A DNA stretch of 64,000 nt from Methylobacterium tardum (GCF_023546765.1 NZ_CP097484.1:186001-250000), one strand, 5' to 3'. Counted from the first letter of the stretch, positions 18,686-30,317 are shown. Notes: generated by a model not told the origin, from the letters alone. Program-made: numbers and translations.

Positions 18686-20021
18686 AGCGCGACGTGGCTC
18701 CGCCGGCCCCGGGCGCTTCCGGATTTCTCGAGCGCACCTTCCGGCTCGCCGAGCACGGCACGAGCGTGCGCACCGAGCTGCTCGCCGGCCTGACCACCTT
18801 CCTGACGATGGTCTATATCGTCTTCATCAATCCGAGCATCCTGGCGGATGCCGGCATGCCCCGAGGCGCGGTCTTCGTGGCCACCTGCCGGTGGCGGCGC
18901 TCGGCTCGATGATCATGGCGCTCTACGCCAATTATCCGATCGCCCTCGCGCCGGGGATGGGACTCAACGCCTACTTCACCTACGTCGTGGTGCAGGGCCT
19001 GGGCTTCTCGTGGCAGGCGGCGCTGGGCGCGGTGTTCATCTCCGGCCTGTGCTTCCTGGTGGTCACGCTCACCGGCCTGCGGGCGCTCATCGTCGACGGG
19101 ATCCCGTCCTCGATGCGCATCGCCATCACGGTGGGCATCGGTCTGTTCCTGGCGATCATCGCGCTCAAGAACGCCGGCCTGGTCGCGGCGAGCCCGGCGA
19201 CCTTCGTTACCCTGGGCGACCTGCACAAGCCCGAGGCCATTCTGGCGGTCATCGGCTTCCTGATGGTCGCCGTACTGTCCGCCCGGAAGGTGCGGGCGGC
19301 GCTGCTCTCCAGCATCCTGACCGTGACGGTGCTGAGTTTCGTCTTCGCGGGCAACACCTTCCAGGGCATCGTCTCCCTGCCGCCCTCGCTCGCCCCGACG
19401 CTGTTCGCCCTGGACATCACGGGTGCCCTTTCGGCAGGGCTGCTCAATGTGATCCTGGTGCTGTTCCTCGTCGAGCTGTTCGACGCCACCGGCACGCTGA
19501 TGGGCGTGGCGGGCCGCGCCGGGCTGCTGACCGAGGGCCGGATGCGCCGTCTCGACCGGGCGCTGATGGCCGATTCCGCCGCGGTCTTCGCGGGCTCGCT
19601 CCTCGGGACATCGAGCACCACCGCCTACCTCGAGAGCGCCTCCGGGGTGGAGGAGGGCGGCCGCACCGGCCTGACCGCCGCGACGGTGGCGGTGCTGTTC
19701 CTGGCCTGCCTGTTCTTCGCCCCGCTGGCCGCCGCGGTCCCGCCCTACGCCACGGCGCCGGCCCTGTTCTACGTGGCCTGCCTGATGCTGCGCGAGCTGG
19801 TGGAGCTCGACTGGGACGATCTCACCGAGGTCGTGCCGGCCTGCGTGACGGCGCTGCTGATGCCCTTCACCTACTCGATCGCCACCGGCGTCTCGTGCGG
19901 CTTCATCACCTACGCGGCGCTCAAGCTCCTCGCCGGCCGCGCCCGGGACGTGAAGCCGATCGTCTGGGTGATCGCGGCCGTGTTCCTGTTCAAGTTCGTC
20001 GAGACCGGCGGGGCCCATTGA
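18676..20021 (+). CDS. NCS2/AzgA-type purine permease, frameshifted as read
   Basis: Proton-coupled uptake of guanine, hypoxanthine or xanthine. The N terminus (ATG 18676, overlapping the previous gene) reads [25 protein letters not shown]...GAVFVATC, then the frame is lost at 18888-18890 and continues one base out as [27 protein letters not shown]. Adding one base gives 448 residues, the normal length, with about 12-14 membrane helices and [13 protein letters not shown] and [20 protein letters not shown], both AzgA hallmarks. The family sequence requires C-L at the break, which restores a CCTGG. Ends in TGATG with guanine deaminase. More likely a sequence error than decay. Confidence 0.82.
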
Positions 20022-21390
20022 TGGCCGGCGCCGCCTCCGCCCAGCCGATGCGGTCCGCAGCCTTGCGGGGACGCGCCGCGAGCCTCACCGGAAACCCGTT
20101 CCTGGCCGAGGGCTGCCTGCATCACATCGAGGACGCGCTGATCCTGATCGAGGGCGGCCGGATCGCGGCGTTCGGCCCCTACGCGGACACGATCGGCCGC
20201 GTGCCCGAGGGCGTGCCGGTCACGGAATACGCGAACGCCCTGATCCTGCCGGGCCTGATCGACACGCACGTCCACTATCCGCAGCTTCAGATGATCGCGT
20301 CGTACGGCGAGCAGCTGCTGGCCTGCTCGACAAGTACACCTTCCCGGCCGAGCTGGAATTCGCCGATCAGGCCCATGCCGAGCGGGTCGCGAAGCTGTTC
20401 TTCCGCGAGATCCTGGGCGCCGGCACAACCACGGCGGCGGTCTACTGCACGGTCCATCCCGGCTCGGTGGAGGCGTTCTTCGCCGAATCCGAGCGCTTCA
20501 ACACCCGGATGGTCGCCGGCAAGGTGCTGATGGACCGCAACGCCCCCGCGGCCCTGCTCGACACGGCCCAGCGCGGCTACGACGAGAGCCGGGCCCTGAT
20601 CGCGCGCTGGCACGGGCGGGGCCGCCAGCTCTACGCCGTGACGCCGCGCTTCGCCCCCTCCTGCACGCAGGCGCAGCTCGACGCCGCCGGCGCACTGCTC
20701 GCCGAGCATGATGGTCTCTTCCTGCAGACCCACCTGTACGAGACCACCGACGAGGTCGCCTGGGTGATGGACCTGTTCCCGGATCGGGCGAGCTACCTCG
20801 ACGTCTACGCCCGCGCGGGACTGGTCGGGCCGCGCTCGGTCTTCGGCCACGCGATCCATGTCGGCGAGGACGATCTCTGCACCTGTCACCAGGCGGGGGC
20901 GGCGCTCGCCCATTGCCCGACCTCGAACGGCTTTCTCGGCAGCGGCCTGTTCCGCCTGTTCGACGCGCAGGATCCGCGGCGGCCGGTGCGGGTCGGCCTC
21001 GGCACGGATGTCGGGGCCGGCACGACCCTGTCGCTGCTGAAGACGCTGGGCGACGCCTACAAGGTCGCCGCCCTGCAGGGGACCAAGCTCGACGCGCTGC
21101 GGGCCTTCTGGCTCGCCACCCTGGGCGGGGCGGAAGCCCTGCGCCTCGACGACCGGATCGGCCGTATCGCCCCGGGCTACGAGGCCGATCTCTGCGTCCT
21201 CGACCTCGCCGCGACCCCGCTCCTCGGCTTCCGCACCGGGACCTGCCGGGACATCGAGGAGCTGCTCTTCGTCCTGATGATCCTCGGCGACCACCGCACC
21301 GTGCGGGCGACCTGGGTGGCCGGCGAATGCGTCTACGACAACCGGCGCACCGGCGATCCGCTGCGCTACCCGCCGGTCACCGCCGCGTAG
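20021..21390 (+). CDS. Guanine deaminase, frameshifted as read
   Basis: Zn-dependent amidohydrolase converting guanine to xanthine. From ATG 20021 (inside the stop of the permease) the N-terminal part carries the metal motif LPGLIDTHVHYPQ and ends in GEQLLA; at 20324-20325 one base is missing from GCCTGGCTC and the frame shifts, resuming as LDKYTFPAELEFADQ. The rest is intact: LQTHLYETTDEVAW, FGHAIHVGEDD, AHCPTSNGFLGSG and GLGTDVGAGTTLSLLKT. Corrected length 456 residues. The required W-L at the break recreates CCTGG. Last gene of the purine operon; its 3' end overlaps the convergent PtsN-like gene by 25 bases. Confidence 0.85.
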
Positions 21391-21812
21391 AGGGCCGCCG
21401 CGTCCCGGGCGCCGCGCAGCGCCGCCGCGGTCTCGGGATCGCGCAGACGCCGCGCCACGCAGGCGAGGGCGTTCAGCGGCTCGTGCCGGGCGGGCGCGGG
21501 CAGGAGCAGCAGGAAGACGAGATCGACCGGGTTGTCGCCGACCGCCTCGAAATCGATCGGCTCGCGCAGGCGGGCGAGGATCCCGTACGGCCGGGAGACG
21601 GCCTCGAGCCGGGCATGGGGCAGCGCGATGCCGTCGCCGATCCCGGTCGAGCCCAAATGCTCACGTCGGGCGAGCGCCGGCAAGATCGCGTCCGGGCCGA
21701 TGCCGAGGGCCGCCGCGGCGCGCCGGGCCAGGTCTTCGAGCAACGCGTTCTTGGTGGCGGCGCGGAGGCCGACGAGTACGTCGGACGGCGCGAGGAGTTC
21801 GTCCACCGTCAT
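21366..21812 (-). CDS. PtsN-like EIIA domain protein (nitrogen-PTS type)
   Basis: 148 residues of the mannitol/fructose-type EIIA fold, phosphorylated on His66 in GIALPHARLE; STGIGDG before it and VDLVFLLLLPA after it are family typical. In E. coli the unphosphorylated PtsN binds KdpD and stimulates its kinase. Here the gene sits 45 bases behind kdpE on the same strand, so a role in potassium control is a reasonable inference. A rhizobial housekeeping ptsN is normally beside rpoN, not here, so this is probably a second copy. Overlaps guanine deaminase tail to tail. Confidence 0.82.
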   Translation of the reverse strand: MTVDELLAPSDVLVGLRAATKNALLEDLARRAAAALGIGPDAILPALARREHLGSTGIGDGIALPHARLEAVSRPYGILARLREPIDFEAVGDNPVDLVFLLLLPAPARHEPLNALACVARRLRDPETAAALRGARDAAALYAAVTGG

Positions 21813-21857
21813 CGCGCGGGGCTGCCGGTGCTCAGAAGCTTCATCCGATCCTCGGGG

Positions 21858-22580
21858 TCAGGGCGCGGCCGCGCCGTCGGCGGCGCGCGGCGCCGGCTCG
21901 TCGTCGGGCGCGCGCAGGCGGTAGCCGACGCCGGTCTCGGTCAGCAAGATTCGGGGACGCTCGGGATCCGCCTCCAGCTTCTGGCGAAGCTGGCGCACGT
22001 AGACGCGCAGGTATTGCGGGTCGGACGAGGACGAGACCGAGCGCATGAGCTGGGCGTGCGTCAGCACCTTGCCGGCATGCAGCACCAGGACGCGCAGGAA
22101 ATCGTATTCCCGGGGTGTCAGCTTCACCTCGGCTTCGTCGATCTTGACGATGCGCCGGATCAGATCGACCGAGAGGTTGTCGACGCGGAAGATCGGTCGC
22201 TCGCCCCGGGCGGCGAGCTGGTGCCGCATGGCGGCACGCAGGCGCGCCAGAAGCTCCGCCATGCCGAACGGCTTGGTCACGTAGTCGTTGGCACCGAGAT
22301 CCAGCGCCTCGACCTTGCCGCCCTCGTCGTCGCGGCTCGACAACACGACGACGGGCAGGTCGGGATGACTCGCCCGAATCGTCCGCAGCAGGTCGTGACC
22401 GCGCATGTCGGGCAGGCCGAGGTCGAGGATCACCAGATCGACGCCCTCGCGGCCGAGCAGCGCCAGGGCGGACCCAGCATCGGGCGCTTCCAGGACGGCG
22501 TAGCCCTGCGTGGCGAGGCCCATGCGCAGGAGCTTGCGGATCGGCGGCTCGTCGTCGACGACCAGAACCTTCGGACTCAT
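21858..22580 (-). CDS. kdpE: KdpE, OmpR-type response regulator of the kdp operon
   Basis: 240 residues. Receiver domain with acidic pair Asp9-Asp10, phospho-acceptor Asp53 ([13 protein letters not shown]) and the conserved Lys in YVTKPFG near 104; then an OmpR/PhoB winged helix ([19 protein letters not shown]...[13 protein letters not shown]). Activates kdpFABC when phosphorylated by KdpD. The start codon overlaps the kdpD stop (ATGA), so the two are translationally coupled. The short Ala/Pro tail after [12 protein letters not shown] is not part of the fold. Confidence 0.93.
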   Translation of the reverse strand: MSPKVLVVDDEPPIRKLLRMGLATQGYAVLEAPDAGSALALLGREGVDLVILDLGLPDMRGHDLLRTIRASHPDLPVVVLSSRDDEGGKVEALDLGANDYVTKPFGMAELLARLRAAMRHQLAARGERPIFRVDNLSVDLIRRIVKIDEAEVKLTPREYDFLRVLVLHAGKVLTHAQLMRSVSSSSDPQYLRVYVRQLRQKLEADPERPRILLTETGVGYRLRAPDDEPAPRAADGAAAP

Positions 22581-25303
22581 GCGGCGATGTCCCTGGGCGC
22601 GCTGCGGGCGGGAACCGGCAGAGCGATGGTGAAGCAGGCGCCGCTTCGGTCGCGCCGGTTCGCGGCCGTGACGGTCCCGCCCATCGCCTCGACGAAGCCG
22701 CGGGAGATGGCGAGCCCCAGCCCGGTTCCGGCCCGGACCCGGTCGCCCTTCCGGACGCGGTAGAACTTGTCGAACACCCGCTCGACATCCGCCTCGGGCA
22801 GGCCGTCGCCCTCGTCCAGCACGGCGATCCGGACCCGGTCGCCCTCCCGCCGCGCTCGGACCGTCACGGTCGAGCCTCCGGGCGCGTATTTCGCGGCGTT
22901 GTCGAGGAGGTTGACCAAAACCTGCTCGAACAGGACCGGGTCGAGCGCCACCGCCGGCAGGTCGGGATCCACCGCCACGGCGACGCGGTGGTCGGCGAGG
23001 ATCTTCTGCGTACGGCGCAGGGCGGTATCGATGGTCTCGGCCACGTCCTGGGCGGAGAGGTTCGGCGCCACCGCGCCGGCCTCCAATCGGGTCATGTCGA
23101 GAAGGTTCGCGATGAAGCGGTTGAGCCGCTCCGACTCCTCGATGATCGTCGCCAGCAGCTCCGCCTTCGCGTCCGCGGGCAGCGCCGCCTCGAGGTCGCG
23201 CAGCGTGCTCGCCGCGCCCAGAACCGAGGCGAGGGGCGTGCGCAGGTCGTGGCTGATCGAGGTCAGCAGCGCCTGGCGCAGGCGGTCCGTCTCCGCGGCG
23301 CGCTCGGCCCGGTCGAGATCCTCCACAAGCCGAACCCGCTCGATGGCGAGCGCGCCCATGTCGGCCAGGGCGTCGAGGAGGCGGCGGCCCTCCGGCGACA
23401 GGATCGGTCCGGTGCCGTCGGAATCGAGGCCGATCACCCCGATCGTACCGCGCCCGGTCCGCATCGGCAGGAACAGGCGCTTGGCGCCGGGCAGCGTGTC
23501 GGCGCCGCGGCCCGCGGGCCGGTCGTTGGCGAAGGCCCATTGCGCGGCCGCGAGGTCGGCCTCGCCGAGCATGTCCTCGGGCGGGTAGCCGGCCCGGACC
23601 GTCACGGCCTGGCCTTCGGGCAGCAGGAGGACCACGCGCACCTTCAGCATCGCGGCGACCTGGGCGCAGGTGGCCCAGAGCACGTCGCCGAGGGTCCCGC
23701 AGGCGGCGAGCTTGCGCGAGAAGCCGAACAGCCGCTCGGTGGCCCGCGCGCGGCCCTGGCTGACCACCGCCACCCGGCGAGCGCGGGCGGCGAGATTCGA
23801 GACCAGCACCGCCACCAGCGTGAACAGCAGGAAGGCGGCGACGTTGGTCGGGTCGGCGATGGTCAGCGTGTAGACCGGCGGCAGGAAGAAGAAGTTATAG
23901 GCGAGCGAGCCCGCCACCACGGCGGCGAGGGCCGGCCCGAGCCCCCAGCGCACCGCGACCGCGACGACAGCGGTCAGCAGGAAGAGATCGGCATTCTCGA
24001 CGCCCGCATAGGGCTGGGCGAGGATCGCCGCGCCGAGTCCCGCGGCGACCGCCGCCAGGGCGATGACATAGGGCCGCGCCTCGAAGCTGGACCGCGGAGC
24101 GGCCAAAGCCACGGCGCGGCGCGGCGGCGTCTCGGCCGGCACGGCCTCGCCGGGGACCACGTGCACGCTGATATTGCCGCTGCGCCGCACGAGATCGTGC
24201 ACCACCGAGCCGTTCACGAGCTCGAACAGCCACGACCGGTTCGCCTTGCCGACGACGATGTGGTTGACGTTGGCGGAGCGTGCATAGTCGAGCACGTCGT
24301 CGGCGATCCGGCGTCCGCCCGGCAGGGTGACGGCGTCGCCGCCGAGCCGATCGGCGAGCCGCAGGGCCTCGGCGATGCGGTCGCGCTGCACCTCGTTCAG
24401 GGCGGCCGCCCGCGCGCCCTCGATCGAGAGCGCCGTCCAGGGTGCGTGCAGGCGGTCGGCCAGGCGCTTTGCGTAGCGCACGAGGCCGGAGGAACGCGGA
24501 TCCTCGTTCACGCAGACCAGCACGCGCTCACCGGCGGCCCAGGGGCCCGCGATGGCGTTGGCCCGCATATGGCTGAGGAGCTCGTCGTCGACGCGATCGG
24601 CGGTGCGCCGGAGCGCCAGCTCGCGCAAAGCCGTCAGGTTGCCGCGGGAGAAGTAATGCTTCAGGGCGCGCTCGGCATGGGTCGGGACGTAGACCTTGCC
24701 GTCCTTCAGACGCTGAATCAGGTCGTCGGGGTTGAGGTCTACCACCTCGATGTCGTCGGCCCGGTCGAGGACGCCGTCCGGCACCGTCTCGCGCACCCGG
24801 ATGCGGGTGATCGACGCAACCACGTCGTTGAGGCTCTCGACGTGCTGGATGTTGAGCGTCGTCAGGACGTCGATGCCGGCATCGAGCAATTCCTCGACGT
24901 CCTGGAAGCGCTTCGGGTGACGCGAGCCCGGCGCGTTGGTGTGGGCGAGCTCGCCGACCAGCACCAGAGCCGGCCGGCGGGCGAGCAGCGCGTCGAGGTC
25001 CATCTCCTCCAGCACGGTGCCGTGATACGGCACCGCCCGACGCGGGATCATCTCGAATCCGTCGAGCAGCGCCTCGGTCTCGGCGCGGCCGTGCGTCTCG
25101 ACCACCCCGACCACGACGTCGAGCCCGGCCTTCAGCCGGGCCCGGCCGATGGTCAGCATCTCGTAGGTCTTGCCGACGCCGGGGGCGGCGCCGAGGAAGA
25201 CCTTGAGCCGGCCGCGCGTCCGCTCCTCCCGGCGCACCGCTTCGAGCAGGGCATCGGGCGAGGGACGGGCAGGGTCGCGGCCGGTCTCGGGCATGATCGC
25301 CAT
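22577..25303 (-). CDS. kdpD: KdpD, potassium-sensing histidine kinase
   Basis: 908 residues from ATG 25303 (a second in-frame ATG at 25294 is possible). The frame stays open to 25489 only by reading through an intergenic repeat, so that extension is rejected. Order: KdpD N-terminal domain with Walker [10 protein letters not shown] (38-46); universal-stress-like domain ([21 protein letters not shown]); four membrane helices (about 400-500); GAF-like region; HisKA with [15 protein letters not shown]; HATPase with [13 protein letters not shown] and [18 protein letters not shown]. It senses low potassium and phosphorylates KdpE. A family A repeat separates it from kdpC. Confidence 0.93.
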   Translation of the reverse strand: MAIMPETGRDPARPSPDALLEAVRREERTRGRLKVFLGAAPGVGKTYEMLTIGRARLKAGLDVVVGVVETHGRAETEALLDGFEMIPRRAVPYHGTVLEEMDLDALLARRPALVLVGELAHTNAPGSRHPKRFQDVEELLDAGIDVLTTLNIQHVESLNDVVASITRIRVRETVPDGVLDRADDIEVVDLNPDDLIQRLKDGKVYVPTHAERALKHYFSRGNLTALRELALRRTADRVDDELLSHMRANAIAGPWAAGERVLVCVNEDPRSSGLVRYAKRLADRLHAPWTALSIEGARAAALNEVQRDRIAEALRLADRLGGDAVTLPGGRRIADDVLDYARSANVNHIVVGKANRSWLFELVNGSVVHDLVRRSGNISVHVVPGEAVPAETPPRRAVALAAPRSSFEARPYVIALAAVAAGLGAAILAQPYAGVENADLFLLTAVVAVAVRWGLGPALAAVVAGSLAYNFFFLPPVYTLTIADPTNVAAFLLFTLVAVLVSNLAARARRVAVVSQGRARATERLFGFSRKLAACGTLGDVLWATCAQVAAMLKVRVVLLLPEGQAVTVRAGYPPEDMLGEADLAAAQWAFANDRPAGRGADTLPGAKRLFLPMRTGRGTIGVIGLDSDGTGPILSPEGRRLLDALADMGALAIERVRLVEDLDRAERAAETDRLRQALLTSISHDLRTPLASVLGAASTLRDLEAALPADAKAELLATIIEESERLNRFIANLLDMTRLEAGAVAPNLSAQDVAETIDTALRRTQKILADHRVAVAVDPDLPAVALDPVLFEQVLVNLLDNAAKYAPGGSTVTVRARREGDRVRIAVLDEGDGLPEADVERVFDKFYRVRKGDRVRAGTGLGLAISRGFVEAMGGTVTAANRRDRSGACFTIALPVPARSAPRDIAA

Positions 25304-25338
25304 CTTAGCAAAACGCCGCGGCCAGCGCGGAATCGTCG

Positions 25339-25429
25339 CGTCATTGCGAGCAAAGCGAAGCAACCCAGGGCAGCGGGACGCCGGTGGACGTGGCGCTGCT
25401 GGATTGCTTCGCTTCGCTCGCAAAGACGA
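25339..25429. repeat. Dispersed palindrome, family A copy 1
   Basis: About 90 bases. Left arm GTCATTGCGAGCAAAGCGAAG and right arm TTGCTTCGCTTCGCTCGCAA are near-perfect inverted repeats round a variable GC-rich centre. Lies between kdpC and kdpD, both on the minus strand, and would form a long hairpin in the transcript. Related copies at 28310 and 37829. Confidence 0.8.
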
Positions 25430-25554
25430 AGCGGAATTAGCAACACGCCGTTTCGAGGTCCGTCCAAGCGATTGAACCTCACGCGCCATGTCCGTCAGGC
25501 CAATCGACAGCGATCCGGTCTGACGGGGTGTTCCGACAGAATGTCAGACTCGCC

Positions 25555-26160
25555 TCAGCGAGCGGCGAGCCCGTCGACCGCCAAGTTCAGCGCCAGGACG
25601 TTGACACGCGGCTCAGCCAGAATACCGAGCATGCGGCCCTCGATGCGCGACGTCACGAGGTCGCGCACGCGCTCCTCCGGGATGTTGCGGGCCTTGGCGA
25701 CCCGGGGAACCTGGAAGTAGGCGGCCTCGGGCGAGATGTCCGGGTCGAGGCCGGACCCGCTGGTCGTCACGAGGTCGACCGGCACCGGGGCATTCGCGTT
25801 CTCGGCCTTGAGCGCATCGACATCGCCCTTCACCCGCTCGGCCAAAGCCGCGCTTGTCGGGCCGAGATTCGAGCCGGAGGAATTGGCCGCGTTGTAGGGC
25901 GCCGGCACCGTCTTGGAGGCGTCAGCGGGATCCGGCGCCGTCGTGGCCGAGGGCCGGCCGTGGAAGTAGCCGGCACTGGTGAAGGTCTGGCCGATCAGGC
26001 TTGAGCCGATCACCGCGCCGTCGCGCTCGATCAGGCTTCCGGCGGCCTTGGCGGGGAAGATCGCCCCCGCGAGGCCGGTCATGGCGAGAGGGTAGGCGAG
26101 GCCGGTGATCACCGTCAGCGCGGTGAGCAGGACCAGGGCGGGGCGAAGCTGTCTGAGCAT
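25555..26160 (-). CDS. kdpC: KdpC, potassium-ATPase accessory subunit
   Basis: 201 residues; one N-terminal membrane helix ([23 protein letters not shown], about 7-29) and a periplasmic domain with [34 protein letters not shown] and [17 protein letters not shown], all KdpC signatures. Binds KdpA and raises potassium affinity of the complex. 22 bases behind kdpB; followed by the family A repeat before kdpD. Confidence 0.94.
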   Translation of the reverse strand: MLRQLRPALVLLTALTVITGLAYPLAMTGLAGAIFPAKAAGSLIERDGAVIGSSLIGQTFTSAGYFHGRPSATTAPDPADASKTVPAPYNAANSSGSNLGPTSAALAERVKGDVDALKAENANAPVPVDLVTTSGSGLDPDISPEAAYFQVPRVAKARNIPEERVRDLVTSRIEGRMLGILAEPRVNVLALNLAVDGLAAR

Positions 26161-26182
26161 GGCGGGTCTCCGTGGGACCGGA

Positions 26183-28273
26183 TCAGGCGAGGTGGAGGGC
26201 GCTGACGGCGAGGTCGATCGCCTTGATGCCGACGAAGGGCACGAGGACGCCGCCGAGCCCGTAGATCAGCAGGTTCCGGCGCAGCAGCGCGGCCGCGCCG
26301 ACGGCGCGGTAGGTGACGCCGCGCAGGGCCAGCGGGATCAGCGCCACGATGATCAGCGCGTTGAAGATGATCGCTGACAGGATCGCGCTCTGCGGCGAGG
26401 CGAGGTGCATCACGTTGAGCGCCTGCAGCTGCGGGTACAGCCCCAGGAACATCGCCGGGATGATGGCGAAGTACTTCGCGACGTCGTTGGCGATCGAGAA
26501 GGTCGTGAGCGCGCCGCGGGTCATCAGCAGCTGCTTGCCGATGCCGACGATCTCGATGAGCTTGGTCGGGTCGCTGTCGAGATCGACCATGTTGCCGGCC
26601 TCGCGGGCCGCCACCGTGCCGGTGTTCATGGCGACGCCGACGTCGGCCTGGGCCAGCGCCGGGGCGTCGTTGGTGCCGTCGCCGCACATGGCGACGAGCT
26701 TGCCCTGCGCCTGCTCCTTGCGGATCAGCGCGAGCTTGTCCTCCGGCGTGGCCTGGGCGAGGAAGTCATCGACGCCGGCCTCGGCGGCGATCGCCGCCGC
26801 GGTCATCGGGTTGTCGCCCGTGATCATCACGGTGCGGATGCCCATCTGGCGCAGTTCCGCGAAGCGCTCGCGGATGCCGCCCTTCACGATGTCCTTGAGG
26901 TAGATCACGCCGAGCAGCCGCCCGTCGCGGGCGACCGCCAGCGGCGTGCCGCCGGCCTTGGCGATCGCCTCCGCGATGGATCGGATCTCGGTCACGAATC
27001 CGCTCTCGGCTTCCGGACGGAACGCCAGGGCAGCGTTGGAGCCGTGGGTGGCCATGGGCTGCGCCGACACGGAAGCGATGACCGAATCTACCGCACCCTT
27101 GCGGATGGACGAGCCGTCCAGATCGACGCCGGACATGCGCGACTGGGCGGTGAACGGCACGAAGGTGGCGTTCAGCGCGGCCATGTCGCGGGCCCGGAGC
27201 CCGTACGTCTCCTTGGCGAGCACCACGATCGAGCGGCCCTCCGGCGTCTCGTCGGCCAGGGAGGCGAGCTGCGCCGCATCGGCGAGGTCCCGCTCCGACA
27301 CGCCGGAAACCGGGCGGAACTCCGTGGCCTGCCGGTTGCCGAGCGTGATCGTGCCGGTCTTGTCGAGGAGCAGGGTGTCGACGTCGCCCGCCGCCTCGAC
27401 GGCGCGCCCCGACATGGCGAGCACATTGAAGCGGACAAGCCGGTCCATGCCGGCGATTCCGATCGCCGAGAGCAGCGCGCCGATGGTCGTCGGGATCAGG
27501 GTGACGAACAGGGCGACGAGGACGATCACCGGAATCGCGCCGCCCGCGTAGCTCGCGAAGCTCGGGATCGAGGCCACCGCGAAGACGAACACGAGCGTCA
27601 GGCCGGCCAGCAGGATGTTGAGGGCGATCTCGTTCGGCGTCTTCTGGCGCGCGGCGCCCTCGACCAGGGCGATCATGCGGTCGACGAAGGTCGAGCCCGC
27701 TGCCGCCGTGATGCGGACCTTGATCTGGTCGGAGAGGACCTGCGTGCCGCCGGTCACCGCCGAGCGGTCGCCGCCGGATTCGCGGATCACCGGGGCGGAT
27801 TCGCCGGTGATGGCGGCCTCGTTGACGGAGGCCACGCCCTCGATCACCTCGCCGTCGGAGGGGATCAGGTCACCGGCCTCAACCAGCACCACGTCGCCGA
27901 CCTTCAGGGTCGTGCCCGGCACCGTCTCGTAGGCGAGGCCCTGGCCGGTGAGGCGCTTGGCCGTCATCTCGGTGCGGGTCCGCCGCAGGCTGTCGGCCTG
28001 GGCCTTGCCGCGCCCCTCCGCGAGGGCCTCGGCGAAGTTGGCGAAGATCAGGGTGAACCACAGCCAGAGGATGATCTGGCCGGAGAACGCGAGGTCGCTG
28101 CCGCCGGTGAGGAGGTCACGGGCGAACAGCACGGTGGTGAGGAGGGCCACGACCTCGACCACGAACATGACCGGGTTTCGGATCATGGCGCGCGGATCGA
28201 GCTTTCGAACCGAGCCGAGGAGGGCCGGCCCGACCAGGGCGGCGCTGAACAGGGATGATGTCTGACGCGACAT
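26183..28273 (-). CDS. kdpB: KdpB, P-type ATPase subunit of the high-affinity potassium pump
   Basis: 696 residues, normal length. TGESAPV (actuator), [13 protein letters not shown] (phosphorylated Asp near 309), [22 protein letters not shown] and [20 protein letters not shown] (phosphorylation domain), with seven membrane helices. Hydrolyses ATP to drive potassium through KdpA. A family A repeat lies immediately upstream between it and the 62-aa membrane protein gene, and kdpC follows after 22 bases. Confidence 0.95.
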   Translation of the reverse strand: MSRQTSSLFSAALVGPALLGSVRKLDPRAMIRNPVMFVVEVVALLTTVLFARDLLTGGSDLAFSGQIILWLWFTLIFANFAEALAEGRGKAQADSLRRTRTEMTAKRLTGQGLAYETVPGTTLKVGDVVLVEAGDLIPSDGEVIEGVASVNEAAITGESAPVIRESGGDRSAVTGGTQVLSDQIKVRITAAAGSTFVDRMIALVEGAARQKTPNEIALNILLAGLTLVFVFAVASIPSFASYAGGAIPVIVLVALFVTLIPTTIGALLSAIGIAGMDRLVRFNVLAMSGRAVEAAGDVDTLLLDKTGTITLGNRQATEFRPVSGVSERDLADAAQLASLADETPEGRSIVVLAKETYGLRARDMAALNATFVPFTAQSRMSGVDLDGSSIRKGAVDSVIASVSAQPMATHGSNAALAFRPEAESGFVTEIRSIAEAIAKAGGTPLAVARDGRLLGVIYLKDIVKGGIRERFAELRQMGIRTVMITGDNPMTAAAIAAEAGVDDFLAQATPEDKLALIRKEQAQGKLVAMCGDGTNDAPALAQADVGVAMNTGTVAAREAGNMVDLDSDPTKLIEIVGIGKQLLMTRGALTTFSIANDVAKYFAIIPAMFLGLYPQLQALNVMHLASPQSAILSAIIFNALIIVALIPLALRGVTYRAVGAAALLRRNLLIYGLGGVLVPFVGIKAIDLAVSALHLA

Positions 28274-28309
28274 GGGAGATGTCCGGAGGAGAGATGGAAG
28301 AGAGGCTGC

Positions 28310-28401
28310 CGTCCTGGCGAGCGGAGCGAAGCAATCCAGAGCCGCGCTGTGTCCGGAGGCGTCGAGCCGCCGTGGGACGCTCCGCTGCGCTCGTGATGAC
28401 G
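28310..28401. repeat. Dispersed palindrome, family A copy 2
   Basis: Degenerate copy: left arm CGAGCGGAGCGAAGCAATCCAG, right arm GACGCTCCGCTGCGCTCGTGATGAC. Sits in the 138-base gap between the 62-aa membrane protein gene and kdpB, inside the kdp operon. The kdpB ribosome-binding site lies just downstream of it on the minus strand. Confidence 0.7.
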
Positions 28402-28411
28402 GCAGAGAGGC

Positions 28412-28600
28412 TCAGCCCACGACGCCGAGGGTCAGCGCGTAAGCCGCCAGCAGGGCGAATCCGCCGAGCAGGACGACGCCGAGGAGCGCCAGCACGAGAT
28501 CGGACGTCCGCACCGCCTGGGCGCGGTCGCTCCGCCGCGGCTGCCGGTGCAGCACGAGGTGATGGCGCGGCAGGCGCCGGGCGGGGAGGGCGCGCGGCAT
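28412..28600 (-). CDS. 62-aa single-pass membrane protein between kdpA and kdpB
   Basis: ATG 28600 lies one base after the kdpA stop codon (TGA-G-ATG), so it is translationally coupled to kdpA. The first 45 residues are strongly basic (MPRALPARRLPRHHLVLHRQ...), the C terminus is one hydrophobic helix (LVLALLGVVLLGGFALLAAY). Not part of the textbook kdpFABC order. It may be a modified accessory peptide of the pump or a regulator of it; no known domain. Position and coupling make it a real gene with fair probability. Confidence 0.6.
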   Translation of the reverse strand: MPRALPARRLPRHHLVLHRQPRRSDRAQAVRTSDLVLALLGVVLLGGFALLAAYALTLGVVG

Positions 28601-28601
28601 C

Positions 28602-30317
28602 TCAGCCCCCGGTCGCGAAGGTCTGGCCGGCCGCGCCCGCAAGGTGCTCGACCACGGGGCCCAGCGCCAGGGACGGGAAGAAGGTCAGGCCGCCGATGAT
28701 CAGGATCACGCCGACCAAAAGCCCGACGAACAGACCGCCATGGGTCGGGAACGTGCCCGCCGAGGCCGGGACCCGCTTCTTCGCGGCGAGCGAGCCCGCG
28801 ATGGCGAGCACCGGGATCTTCACGAAGAACCGCCCCACCAGCATGCCGATGGCAAGCGTGCTGTTGTAGAACAGCGTGTTGGCCGTGAGCCCGCCGAAGG
28901 CCGAGCCGTTGTTGGCCGCCGCCGAGGTGTAGGCGTAGAGGATCTCGGTGAAGCCGTGCGGGCCGGCATTGGCCGGGCCGGCGAGGCCCGCCGGCAGGAC
29001 GGTCGCCAGCGCCGTGAAGCCCAGCATCATCAGCGGAAGGCAGAGGATGCCGAGCATGGCCATCTTCACCTCCTTCGCCTCGATCTTCTTGCCGAGGTAT
29101 TCAGGGGTGCGGCCGACCATCAGGCCCGCCACGAAGATCGCCACGATCACGAAGATCAGCATGCCGTAGAGGCCGGCGCCGACACCGCCGATAATGATCT
29201 CGCCGAGCTGCATGTTGAGCAGCGGGATCAGGCCGCCGAGCGCCGTGAACGAGTCGTGCATGGCGTTGACCGCGCCGCAGGAGGCCGCGGTCGTGATGAC
29301 GGCGAACAGCGCGGAGGCCGCGATGCCGAAGCGGGTCTCCTTGCCCTCCATGTTGCCGCCGGTCAGCCCGAAGCTGTTGAGGACGGAGCTGCCGCTGGCC
29401 TCAGCCCAGTAAGTGACGGCGACGCCCGCGAGGAACAGGATCCCCATGGCGCCGAGGATCGCCCAGCCCTGGCGCTCGTCGCCGACCATGCGGCCGAAGA
29501 CGTTGGAGAGCGCGGCGCCGATTACGAAGATCGAGACCATCTGGACGAAGTTCGACAGGGCAGTCGGGTTCTCGAACGGGTGCGCGGCGTTGGCGTTGAA
29601 GAATCCGCCGCCATTGGTGCCGAGCATCTTGATCGCCACCTGGCTCGCCACCGGTCCGAGCGCGATCGTCTGCTTGGCACCTTCCAGTGTGGTGGCGTCG
29701 GCGTAGGCACCGAGCGTCTGCGGAATCCCCTGCCAGACCAGGAACAGCGTGTAGGGGATGCAGATCGGCAGCAGCACGTAGAGGTTCGCGCGGGTCACAT
29801 CGACCCAGAACGAGCCGATCGTGCCGGTGGAGGCCCGGGCGAAGCCCCGGATCAGCGCCACCGCCACCGCGATGCCGGTCGCCGCCGACAGGAAGTTCTG
29901 GTGCGTCAGCCCCAGCATCTGGGTCAGGTACGACAGCGTGGTCTCGCCGCCGTAGGACTGCCAGTTGGTGTTGGTGATGAAGCTGGTCGACGTGTTGAAC
30001 GCGAGGTCCGGCGCCACCGCGGACTGGTCGGCCGGGTTGAGCGGCAGCACCGCCTGCAGCCGCAGGATCGCGTAGAGCACCGCGAAGCCCAGCACGTGGA
30101 ACAGGATGACGGCGCCGGTATAGGCGAGCCAGTGCTGCTCCTGACGGTCATCGATGCCCGACACGCGGTAGAGCCCGCGCTCGACGGGGCCGAGCACGGG
30201 CGACAGGAAGGTGCGCTCTCCGGTGAAGACCCGGGTCATGTACGATCCGAGGGGCTTCACGAGCGCCAGAACGACCGCGCAGTAGAGCGCGATCTGGATC
30301 CAGCCGTTGAGGTTCAT
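28602..30317 (-). CDS. kdpA: KdpA, potassium channel-like subunit
   Basis: 571 residues with about ten membrane helices. Selectivity-filter-like loops are visible: [34 protein letters not shown] and [13 protein letters not shown]. Binds and conducts potassium into the KdpB chain. Start [13 protein letters not shown] at 30317, 22 bases behind kdpF. Followed directly by the 62-aa membrane protein gene. Confidence 0.95.
   Translation of the reverse strand: MNLNGWIQIALYCAVVLALVKPLGSYMTRVFTGERTFLSPVLGPVERGLYRVSGIDDRQEQHWLAYTGAVILFHVLGFAVLYAILRLQAVLPLNPADQSAVAPDLAFNTSTSFITNTNWQSYGGETTLSYLTQMLGLTHQNFLSAATGIAVAVALIRGFARASTGTIGSFWVDVTRANLYVLLPICIPYTLFLVWQGIPQTLGAYADATTLEGAKQTIALGPVASQVAIKMLGTNGGGFFNANAAHPFENPTALSNFVQMVSIFVIGAALSNVFGRMVGDERQGWAILGAMGILFLAGVAVTYWAEASGSSVLNSFGLTGGNMEGKETRFGIAASALFAVITTAASCGAVNAMHDSFTALGGLIPLLNMQLGEIIIGGVGAGLYGMLIFVIVAIFVAGLMVGRTPEYLGKKIEAKEVKMAMLGILCLPLMMLGFTALATVLPAGLAGPANAGPHGFTEILYAYTSAAANNGSAFGGLTANTLFYNSTLAIGMLVGRFFVKIPVLAIAGSLAAKKRVPASAGTFPTHGGLFVGLLVGVILIIGGLTFFPSLALGPVVEHLAGAAGQTFATGG

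Noticed and set aside
25304..25489. N-terminal extension of KdpD containing [13 protein letters not shown] sequence
   Set aside because: It is a translation of the family A repeat; the true start is 25303 or 25294.
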